Origin: Arcicella sp040387735
GTDB taxonomy: Bacteria; Bacteroidota; Bacteroidia; Cytophagales; Spirosomataceae
Direction: 5' to 3'
DNA: 64,000 nucleotides
NCBI GenBank assembly: GCA_040387735.1
Contig: JAZKDE010000014.1
Coordinates: 1 to 64,000, forward strand
Positions 51,654 through 58,589 of the stretch are shown in pieces; position 1 is the stretch's first letter; every line of letters begins with the position of its first letter. Under the pieces are notes generated by a model. It was not told the origin of the DNA, ran no database searches, and saw nothing but the letters and a program-made list of their open reading frames with translations. The position numbers and the translations under genes were made by a program.

Positions 51654-51671
51654 ATTTAATATCGGGTAACT

Positions 51672-52181
51672 TTAAAACTTCAACCATTCTCCTTTTCCTC
51701 GCATCACTTGCTCAATTACATCACGAACAGCTCCTTTTCCTCCATTTTTAGGGGAAATATAATTGGCAATTTCCAGAATTTCATCGCAAGAATCAGCGGG
51801 ACAAGTGGCAAATAAATCTGGGCGAGACATTACTTCGTAATCGGGCAAATCGTCTCCCATGTATAAAATATTCTCTTCTGCAACGCCCGATTCAGCCAAC
51901 CAGCCTTTATAAATTTCTAACTTACTTTTTCCACCAGAACCCATAAAAACATCATGGATTTTGAGGTTTTGCAGACGCTTACGCACGCCTTCGTGCTTTC
52001 CACCCGTAATTACGCATATTCTGTAACCCGCTTGTACGGCACGTTCAATGGCGTATCCATCACGAATATGAAATACTCGGTAATGCTCACCAGTTTCTAA
52101 CACGTGAACTGAGCCATCCGTCATAACGCCATCAATATCGAAGACGAAAGTGGTTATATTTTGGGGAAATTGTTTAGTCAT
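51672..52181 (-). CDS. HAD phosphatase, KdsC/YrbI-like
   Basis: A 169-residue C0-type HAD hydrolase without a cap domain, matching 3-deoxy-D-manno-octulosonate 8-phosphate phosphatase. The catalytic Asp is in VFDIDGVMTDG (motif I, about residues 13-22), then VITGGK (motif II), KLEIYKGW with the motif III lysine, and YMGDDLPDYEVM (motif IV). Such proteins dephosphorylate KDO 8-P for lipopolysaccharide inner core synthesis; specificity for KDO 8-P against other sugar phosphates is not proven. It begins 3 bases after the TonB-like gene, within a minus-strand run of four genes. Confidence 0.86.
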   Translation of the reverse strand: MTKQFPQNITTFVFDIDGVMTDGSVHVLETGEHYRVFHIRDGYAIERAVQAGYRICVITGGKHEGVRKRLQNLKIHDVFMGSGGKSKLEIYKGWLAESGVAEENILYMGDDLPDYEVMSRPDLFATCPADSCDEILEIANYISPKNGGKGAVRDVIEQVMRGKGEWLKF

Positions 52182-52184
52182 TTT

Positions 52185-52580
52185 CTATTGAAGGGTAAAA
52201 TTAATCGGAATTGTAAATTTTGATTTTATAAATTTCTTTCCTTCATAATCTTTTGCAGGAATCCATTTTGGCATTAGCCTTACAAGTCTAATTGCTTCAT
52301 CGTCGTATGCTTTTGCCAACGATCTTAAAATTATTGGATGTGTAACTCTTCCGTCTTTTTCAACTACGAATTGAATGTAAACTTTTCCAGTCACGCAAAT
52401 ATTATTAGGAGGATATTTTAGATTTTTTTCTATAAACTTCCTTAATCCGTTCATACCACCCTTGAATTCAGGTTGTCTTTCTGGGTAAAATATACACGTA
52501 ATTGAGTCACCTTTAACTTGTTGAGCTTTTACCGAAATTGACAAAATCAACAGGAATAGGAAAAACGGTATTCGTTTCAT
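52185..52580 (-). CDS. small exported protein with a TonB C-terminal-like domain
   Basis: A protein of about 131 residues from the ATG at 52580 (MKRIPFFLF); the open frame starts six codons earlier. After a signal peptide (FFLFLLILSISVKAQ), the remaining 110 residues resemble the TonB C-terminal domain: EFKGGMNGLRKFIEKNLKYP, GKVYIQFVVEKDGRVTHPIILRSL, DDEAIRLVRLMPKWIPAKD and FTIPINFTL. The transmembrane anchor and proline-rich linker of real TonB are absent, so it probably does not energise transport. Many Bacteroidota encode such single-domain periplasmic proteins of unknown role. Confidence 0.82.
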   Translation of the reverse strand: MKRIPFFLFLLILSISVKAQQVKGDSITCIFYPERQPEFKGGMNGLRKFIEKNLKYPPNNICVTGKVYIQFVVEKDGRVTHPIILRSLAKAYDDEAIRLVRLMPKWIPAKDYEGKKFIKSKFTIPINFTLQ

Positions 52581-52634
52581 ATTTTTTAACCTAATCATTT
52601 AGTTAAAACTACGAAAGAGTTGTACGACTTCCTA

Positions 52635-52686
52635 CTTTTTCTTCAAAATTCCTTCTGACACTTTTTCTTCAAAATTCCTTCTGACA
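52635..52686. repeat. perfect 26-base tandem duplication at the 3' end of the DUF2520 gene
   Basis: The sequence of 52635-52660 is repeated exactly at 52661-52686. The unit spans the end of the DUF2520 coding frame, so that its second copy encodes a different C-terminus in a shifted frame. Without the extra copy the frame would run straight from ...GILKKK into TAG; with it, the frame reads CQKEF and stops at TGA inside the duplicate. Confidence 0.95.
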
Positions 52687-53449
52687 AAACCCGATAAATT
52701 TGTTGATAATCAGGTTGTTGTTTCAAGAAAAGAAGATGTTGGTTAATTATTTTATTATCGCCACGACGAGCAGGACCTGTTTGAGCATTGAATATATTTT
52801 CGGAGGCCATCGCCTTACGGAAAGTCTCGTTGATAAGTGGTTTCAAGAGGTCAAATTCCAATTCGTTATCTTCAACAATTTCCTGAGCAATTGCCCAAAG
52901 GTGATTGGTAAAATTACAGGCAAAAACCGCTGCCACGTGCAGCACACGCCTTTCCTCTGAACTAACCGCATAGGTAATATCCGAAATATCCTGCCCCAAA
53001 GTTATCAACACTTTTTCCACAGATTCATCTTCCGACTCAATACAAATAGGAATTTCGGCAAAATTGAGCTTAAAGTTTTTTGTAAAAGTTTGTAATGGAT
53101 AAAATACGCCAGTTTTTATCGTTACATCACTATTTATTCGGATAAGTTCATCCAATTCCGCCAGTGATTTACTACCCGATGTATGGATAAGCATCGAATC
53201 TTCAGGAAGCACTAATTGCTTTACGACTTCAAACATGGAATCGTCTGTTACGCAGAGAAAAAAGACTTGGGCGTTTGATTTTGAGAAGTTTAAATCTCGT
53301 TGAACTTTGGCATTGTATAGATATTTAGTAAGGTCTTCGGCATTTTTTGTATTTCTGCTAAAAACCTCTTCTACGCTATGTCCTACATTTTCGAGTGCTT
53401 GTGCAAGATGCCACGATACATTGCCAGCCCCAATGAATGATATTTTCAT
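52643..53449 (-). CDS. Rossmann-fold/DUF2520 protein (F420-dependent oxidoreductase-like)
   Basis: A 268-residue protein with an N-terminal NAD(P)-type Rossmann fold (FIGAGNVSWHLAQAL) and the C-terminal helical DUF2520 domain (about 150-268, with CNFTNHLWAIAQEIVEDNELEFDLLKPLI and TGPARRGD). It resembles ketopantoate reductase and pyrroline-5-carboxylate reductase-like dehydrogenases. The natural substrate is unknown. The ATG overlaps the upstream ArsC-family stop in ATGA. The last residues (CQKEF) come from a 26-base tandem duplication. Confidence 0.86.
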   Translation of the reverse strand: MKISFIGAGNVSWHLAQALENVGHSVEEVFSRNTKNAEDLTKYLYNAKVQRDLNFSKSNAQVFFLCVTDDSMFEVVKQLVLPEDSMLIHTSGSKSLAELDELIRINSDVTIKTGVFYPLQTFTKNFKLNFAEIPICIESEDESVEKVLITLGQDISDITYAVSSEERRVLHVAAVFACNFTNHLWAIAQEIVEDNELEFDLLKPLINETFRKAMASENIFNAQTGPARRGDNKIINQHLLFLKQQPDYQQIYRVLSEGILKKKCQKEF

Positions 53450-53787
53450 TTAAAAATTTGCTCGTAATTATCAGAATTAAAACCCATTACTACTATTTTC
53501 TCATTTTCTACAATCGGACGCTTTATCATAGAAGGCTTTTCCATCATCAGTTTTGTCGCACTTATTTCGTCTGTAGCCTTTTCTTCCTCTGAAAGTTTTT
53601 TCCAAGTTGTTCCCGCTCGATTAATAAGAATATCCCAAGGTTTTTGTGTTAGCCATTCTTGGATTTTTGTTTCTGAAATACCTGATTTTTTATAATCATG
53701 AAATTCAAAAGGGATATTATTTTCAGTCAGCCAAGTAGTGGCTTTTTTCATGGTGTCACAATTTTTGATACCGTAAACTTTGTACAT
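53446..53787 (-). CDS. ArsC/Spx-family thioredoxin-fold protein
   Basis: A 113-residue ArsC-family protein with one conserved cysteine at the start (YGIKNCDTMKKATTWL, about Cys10), PFEFHDYKKSGI, and KPSMIKRPIVENEKIVVMGF towards the end, the hallmark of the ArsC/YffB group. The CxxC of Spx is not present (CDTM), so it is closer to YffB-like reductases; an arsenate role is doubtful, because no other ars genes are nearby. It overlaps the next gene by 4 bases (ATGA). Confidence 0.88.
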   Translation of the reverse strand: MYKVYGIKNCDTMKKATTWLTENNIPFEFHDYKKSGISETKIQEWLTQKPWDILINRAGTTWKKLSEEEKATDEISATKLMMEKPSMIKRPIVENEKIVVMGFNSDNYEQIFK

Positions 53788-53820
53788 TTTGTGGTTGATT
53801 TTATTTACTGATTGAATTTC

Positions 53821-53853
53821 AAGGAAGTCTTCGCTTTGAGCGAAAACTTCCTT
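53821..53853. repeat. intergenic hairpin, copy 1 of a two-copy family
   Basis: AAGGAAGT, unpaired c, TTCGC, loop TTTGA, GCGAA, unpaired a, ACTTCCTT. It is a near twin of 61622-61650, differing mainly by one compensatory pair. It lies between the S9 peptidase end and the ArsC-family start, and could terminate the S9 transcript. Confidence 0.75.
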
Positions 53854-53879
53854 TCTTATTAATGAATATCTTCAAATAT

Positions 53880-55862
53880 TTATTTTTTCAAATATTTATT
53901 AAACCATGCAATATAACGCTCGAAACGGTCTTTTTGAAAACTCGGGTTTGTTATTCCGTGAAATTGACCTGGATAAATAATCAATTCCGTCGGGATTCCG
54001 ATTGATTTGAAGGCTTGGTACATTTGTTCACTTCCCACCGATGGCACATTAAAATCACTTTCACCAACCATAAATTGCGTTGGCGTTTTAATACGTTCTG
54101 CCTTTAAAAATGGGTAGGAAAGAGCGATATATTTATCAATATTTTTCCAAGGAGCACCCAATTCGTTATCGTATTGCAAAATATATTGGTCAACTCCGTA
54201 GAGTGACGAAACCATAGCCACACCCGCACCACTCGAAGCAGCTTTGAAACGTGTATCCGAGGCAATGGTATAATCCGTTAAAATACCACCATAACTCCAG
54301 CCTCCAATTCCTAACTTTTCTGGATCAGCAATGCCATTTTGAACTACGTAATCGGTTGCTCCTAAAATATCCAATACTTCTTTATTACCCCAATCAGCAG
54401 AAATTATCTTACAAAAGTCCAATCCACGACCATTTGAGCCACGATAATTGACCGCCACTACGTTATAACCTGCGGCCGCTAACATTTGCCGAGACATATC
54501 AAAATTGAACTCATCCTGAGCCACAGGGCCACCGTGAATAAATAAGATTGTTGGTAATTTTGCTCCTTTTACAGCATTGAAAGGACGAAATAAAAGATTG
54601 GAAACCATAGCTCCATCTTTACTTTTTGAAGTAAAACCTTCAACAGTTGCTAAATTTAGTGGCGTAAGAAAATCTTCTTGGTGTTTAGTTAACCTCCGAG
54701 TAATCCCATTTTCTAAAACATAAATTTCATTCGGCGTTTGCGGATCACTTATTGTGGTCAAGAAACTACCTGAAGAGTGTCTTTCTAAAGTATTAAAAGT
54801 ACGATTTCCACCGATTACTTTGGTCAATTTTCCATCAGAAATACTGATTTGAGCCACGTATTTTGTACGGTCATCGGTTACTAAAGCCATAATTGACATT
54901 CCATCTTTTGTCCAACGAGGCGTACTAACGGGTCTGTCTAAAGCTTTCGTTAATAATTTAGGTTCTCCACCATCTTTGGAGATTACGCATAAAATCGATT
55001 GGTCGTACATGATGTAATTATCCGAAGAAGTCGTACGTAAATAGGCAATTTGTTTTCCATCTGGACTCCATTCTGCGGAAAAATCTCTACCTGTCCAAGT
55101 CGTCAAACGCTTCATTTCAGCATTAGGTTTGGCATCAATCAACCAAATATCGGTATTAGCATTACGGTCAGGTTCAGGTGTACGATTACTCAAAAAAGCT
55201 ATTTGAGTACCATCTGGCGACCATTTTGGCGTTGTTTCGTCGTAATCTCCTCTGGTAAGTGTATCTATTTTTTTAGACGCAATATCGTACAAATACAAAT
55301 GCGTTGATTTTCTGGTCAAATATCCTTCCACATCTTGTTTAAATTGATAGCGGTCGAGTACAATTGGTTTGGGTGTTTTTGATTTTGAGGTATCCGCTGG
55401 ATTTTTTATCACTAAAGCAATTTTTTTACTATCAGGCGACCATACATAATCATTCAAATCACCTTTTTTCAAATCCGTCAATTGCTTGGCTTCTCCACCA
55501 CGTCGATCCATGAGCCAAACCTGACTACTGGTCAGTCCATTTCTGGAAGAAACAAAAGATATATATTTCCCGTCAGGACTCCAACGGGGTTGAGATTCTC
55601 CATCGGGCGTATGCGTAAGTTGAATTGATTCTTTACCATCCCACGACACCATCCAAATATCCGAATTTCGTTTATTTTTAACCGAATCAACCGTTGAGAG
55701 CGTGTAAGCCACCCAATTTCCATCGGGCGAAATTTGTGGGTCACCCAAATTTTGTAGCCGATAAACATCCGAAGGTTTTAAAAGTCGTTTGGCAATATTT
55801 TGAGCGGGAACATTAGAAAAACACAGAAAAAGTAACGAGTAAAGTAAAAGTGATTTCTTCAT
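53880..55862 (-). CDS. S9-family prolyl oligopeptidase-like peptidase
   Basis: A 660-residue exported peptidase. A signal peptide (LLLYSLLFLCFSNVPAQ) is followed by a WD40-like beta-propeller (about 35-400, with repeating SPDGKxIAxxS motifs such as ISPDGNWVAY, WSPDGKYISFVS and WSPDGTQIAFLS) and a C-terminal alpha/beta hydrolase domain (about 410-660). Catalytic residues appear as Ser in GGWSYGGILT, Asp in VGESDFNVP and His in PGQFHGI. The order of domains fits acylaminoacyl/dipeptidyl peptidases, and the signal peptide suggests periplasmic use of peptides from food protein. The downstream stretch contains a hairpin. Confidence 0.91.
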   Translation of the reverse strand: MKKSLLLYSLLFLCFSNVPAQNIAKRLLKPSDVYRLQNLGDPQISPDGNWVAYTLSTVDSVKNKRNSDIWMVSWDGKESIQLTHTPDGESQPRWSPDGKYISFVSSRNGLTSSQVWLMDRRGGEAKQLTDLKKGDLNDYVWSPDSKKIALVIKNPADTSKSKTPKPIVLDRYQFKQDVEGYLTRKSTHLYLYDIASKKIDTLTRGDYDETTPKWSPDGTQIAFLSNRTPEPDRNANTDIWLIDAKPNAEMKRLTTWTGRDFSAEWSPDGKQIAYLRTTSSDNYIMYDQSILCVISKDGGEPKLLTKALDRPVSTPRWTKDGMSIMALVTDDRTKYVAQISISDGKLTKVIGGNRTFNTLERHSSGSFLTTISDPQTPNEIYVLENGITRRLTKHQEDFLTPLNLATVEGFTSKSKDGAMVSNLLFRPFNAVKGAKLPTILFIHGGPVAQDEFNFDMSRQMLAAAGYNVVAVNYRGSNGRGLDFCKIISADWGNKEVLDILGATDYVVQNGIADPEKLGIGGWSYGGILTDYTIASDTRFKAASSGAGVAMVSSLYGVDQYILQYDNELGAPWKNIDKYIALSYPFLKAERIKTPTQFMVGESDFNVPSVGSEQMYQAFKSIGIPTELIIYPGQFHGITNPSFQKDRFERYIAWFNKYLKK

Positions 55863-56990
55863 TTGGGAAGGGAGTGTTTTAGTGAATTGTCGATGATGAA
55901 AATTTGAGATACTGAAGTCAAAATGTTTCTCAATTGGTAAAAATAAGGCTTTTGATTAGGATTTACAATGTTTGAATAAGGTTAATTACTAAACAGTTTT
56001 AATGATTTTTCATTCATATCGAATTGTCTTAAAACTTCTTTAAATTATTGGTAAATATTCTTCTAAATATGTTAAAATTGATTCTCTTAAGTGACTAACT
56101 TAAACAAAATTTAAAGGCTGAAAAAGTATATCATTTTTATGCCATTTTGGTAAAAGACCCCTGATTTTCATTCAAAATTCTGGATTTTTCTTTAATCGTA
56201 ACGAAATTTCATAGTTAATCCCAAAATAAAACGTATATGCTTCAAGGTTAGTAAAGAAGTCAATAGAAAGTATATTTTCCTTTATTTTAACGTAAAAAAA
56301 ATATTTTAAAAAATTTAAAACTATTTACATACTTTATTCGTTACTCAATAGCATTATTATTAAAATAGTATATTTTTGCAGAAAATAAACAACAAATGAC
56401 CAAACTTTAGTTGTATATTTATATCATACTTATAAAATCTACTTCTTTAAAGGAATTATTCTTCATTGCATTATCAATTTTTGCCTATTTTAACTAATCC
56501 ATTTTTATAAATATTTTTATTGGGGCAATCCAATAAATCGAATTAATCGTATATACTCTTGTTAATTAATCATTAACAAGACTCGTGTGTGCTTTTATGA
56601 GTAAAGTTTGATTGTAATTTGATTAGCTATATAGGCCAAGTCGTAAACAGCATTAGTTTATCACTCAGCTTTACTATGCATTAAGTATTGTTTTTAACAA
56701 TGGTATTTTTAGTATAGATATTCGTAATTGATAGCTCAATAGTTAAAAGAACAATTGTATTATTAGGCGGATAAGCAATTCTAAATATTTTATAAAGGAA
56801 TCTATTTAACATTGAAATCACCCAACATTAACAAAATCCATCATTAACACACACAAGATACTTTTACGAAGTGTTTTTTAACAAAATCTGATAAGTAACC
56901 TCTTAAATACCAACATGAATTTTGCTTCGGCAAAAAAGTTAGATTTATTACCGAAGTACTTCGTAAAAGAATCATCAACCATTAAAATTT
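55863..56990. other. 1.1 kb non-coding region between the S9 peptidase and the AraC regulator
   Basis: The stretch is very AT-rich, and I find no credible open frame or tRNA. It contains the 5' regions of two divergent genes. A TATTTTTG box at 56371-56378 matches the -7 consensus; if it drives the AraC gene it would create a leader of about 610 bases. The last 130 bases contain nested inverted repeats (listed separately). The length and structure make an unannotated small RNA or long regulatory leader possible. Confidence 0.6.
56861..56969 (+). repeat. nested inverted repeats before the AraC-type regulator
   Basis: CTTTTACGAAGT (56861-56872) is the exact inverse complement of ACTTCGTAAAAG (56958-56969). 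Within this interval GCTTCGG (56924-56930) pairs with part of CCGAAGT (56951-56957), and CGAAGTACTTCG (56952-56963) is itself a palindrome. The final arm ends only 21 bases before the regulator ATG. This could be an operator pair for looping or autoregulation, or an RNA stem enclosing the leader. Confidence 0.65.
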
Positions 56991-57992
56991 ATGAAGGAGT
57001 ATATTTATAACACAATTACACATCCTGTTGATTTTTATCGAGAGATGAGTCAATTGAGTCAATCAGTAGTGACACCAGAACACGAACATTCGGAAGCAAA
57101 TGTTGTAGTACGTGAACTCATTGATTTAGGAGATGACAGCTGGGCTATTTACAGTAGTATGCGTTTTTCTGAGAGTATTAAACTTACGATGAAGACCAAC
57201 TATGACAAAAACTGGATGCGATTATTATTCATAAAATTTCACGAAAATGATGTGATATTAGACGCAGAAATTTCAAAGGCGAATAATTATAGTTTTTTGC
57301 CCAAGGAACAAATAGGCTTTGAAACTTATAAAAGTGAAACTTGGATTCAAAAAGACGGTAATGTGAGAATGTTAAAAGTTTTTTTGAATGAAGAATTTCT
57401 AAAAAAAGAACTTTGGCATATTGACTTAAATACGATAAAAAACAGAGAATTAAGAATAAAAGTTAATGGCATTCAACCTCAAATAATGGATGTTATTCGT
57501 GTTTTAGGAATTGATAGATTAGATAATCACCAAAATCGTTTTATGGATTTGGATAAGTCCAAGCAAAAAGAATTAGTTTTAAAACTAATCAGAGATTGCC
57601 TTTGGGTTATTTTTCCTAATCAGAATGCTCAAATAACCGAAAAGGCTCGACAAGAAATCATTGGAATAAGAGAAGCCGAAAAACATCTTATGAGTGATTT
57701 CTCTTCGGATGTTCCTTCATTAGATGAACTTGCTAAAATTGCGGGTATAAATAGAGCAAAATTTCAGAAATTATTTAAAGATATTTATGGAGATAGCTTT
57801 TATACTTATTACCAAAAGGGACGCTTCAACCACGCAAAACAGTTAATTGAAGAAAAAAGTTATAATCTTTGCGATGCTGGTTACGCAATTGGGTTTAAAA
57901 ATTTAACTCATTTCTCAAGACAATTTGAGCGTTTTATGGGAATAAAACCTATATCTCTCAAAAGTAAAATGGGTTCTCTTGTTTTTAGTTAG
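56991..57992 (+). CDS. AraC-family transcriptional regulator
   Basis: A 333-residue regulator. The C-terminal 100 residues form the double helix-turn-helix DNA-binding domain: SLDELAKIAGINRAKFQKLFKDIYGDSFYTYY (first HTH) and NLCDAGYAIGFKNLTHFSRQFERFMGIKP (second, with the family signature). The N-terminal 220 residues show no recognisable sugar-binding cupin motif, and I do not assign an effector. It is preceded by an unusually long non-coding leader and by inverted repeats that could be its own operator. No cognate operon is adjacent. Confidence 0.92.
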   Translation: MKEYIYNTITHPVDFYREMSQLSQSVVTPEHEHSEANVVVRELIDLGDDSWAIYSSMRFSESIKLTMKTNYDKNWMRLLFIKFHENDVILDAEISKANNYSFLPKEQIGFETYKSETWIQKDGNVRMLKVFLNEEFLKKELWHIDLNTIKNRELRIKVNGIQPQIMDVIRVLGIDRLDNHQNRFMDLDKSKQKELVLKLIRDCLWVIFPNQNAQITEKARQEIIGIREAEKHLMSDFSSDVPSLDELAKIAGINRAKFQKLFKDIYGDSFYTYYQKGRFNHAKQLIEEKSYNLCDAGYAIGFKNLTHFSRQFERFMGIKPISLKSKMGSLVFS

Positions 57993-58226
57993 AAAATTCC
58001 ATTAAATTCTTTTACAATAGTTCATATACGTACAGATTTTGTTCATTTAAGGAGATAGTTATGAAGCAAACTTTGACCATCTTTGTATAAGAAAAAAGAG
58101 AAAACATAGTTAACCGATTAAAAAGAAAATATTAGAATAACAGTCCAATATTTATTAAAAAACTTTGAGGGTCAATTAGTTAAGATTTCATATTAGGTTG
58201 TAAAGCTTATTGCATTTTTGTTAGAC

Positions 58227-58302
58227 CACTATGTGACGGACAGTCATCTTTTTCTTTGAAACCGCTATTTTGAAAAAAAAAATGGAGGTTCGTCGCATAG
58301 TG
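58227..58302. other. inverted repeat with 15-pair RNA-compatible stem
   Basis: CACTATGTGACGGAC (58227-58241) and GTTCGTCGCATAGTG (58288-58302) pair over 15 positions if the RNA is read from the + strand, with two G-U wobbles and no mismatch, enclosing 46 bases. The wobbles favour an RNA helix over a DNA palindrome. No clear terminator follows, so its boundaries are uncertain. Confidence 0.5.
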
Positions 58303-58460
58303 ATTTAACAAAGAACATTGTTACCAGAACGTAAGTTATTTTTTGAATTTTTTAGTGCAATTTAATTTAACAATTTTGGTATTTATTGTATATAGTAAAT
58401 TTACGATTGAAAAAATTACGGGTAAATAATCGAAAACATTTTAGTTTTTGATTTTATCCA

Positions 58461-58567
58461 AACAGGAAAGTAGTCTGTATTAAATATCTCTAACGAAGTA
58501 GCTTCTTGGTTCTTGGCGGTACCAATCAGTGGTTAGAAATATTTGTCAGACTTCTTTCCTGTTTTTT
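58461..58567 (+). ncRNA. candidate structured small RNA, nested hairpin with terminal U-run
   Basis: Two stacked helices fit the + strand. The outer one pairs AACAGGAAAGTAGTCTG (58461-58477) with CAGACTTCTTTCCTGTT (58547-58563), 16 of 17. The inner one pairs AAATATCTCTAAC (58482-58494) with GTTAGAAATATTT (58532-58544), 12 of 13. Inside is a bubble with a small GAAG/CTTC hairpin (58495-58505) and a TTGGT/ACCAA tip (58506-58525). The 3' arm runs into six thymines (58562-58567), a typical intrinsic terminator. A poor -7-like sequence (TAGTTTTTG, 58442-58450) ends 10 bases before the helix. A long rod with central bubble recalls 6S RNA, including the 6S-Flavo type of this phylum, but this remains a guess. 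It is only 22 bases downstream of the end of the uvrB gene on the other strand. Confidence 0.55.
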
Positions 58568-58589
58568 ATTGTAAAATAGTTAAAACTGC

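Larger units (their letters stand above)
57993..58589. other. 597-base intergenic region with two structured elements
   Basis: No protein gene is apparent. Two separate long-range inverted repeats occur, at 58227-58302 and 58461-58567, listed individually. Their surroundings are AT-rich and low in complexity. Confidence 0.6.
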
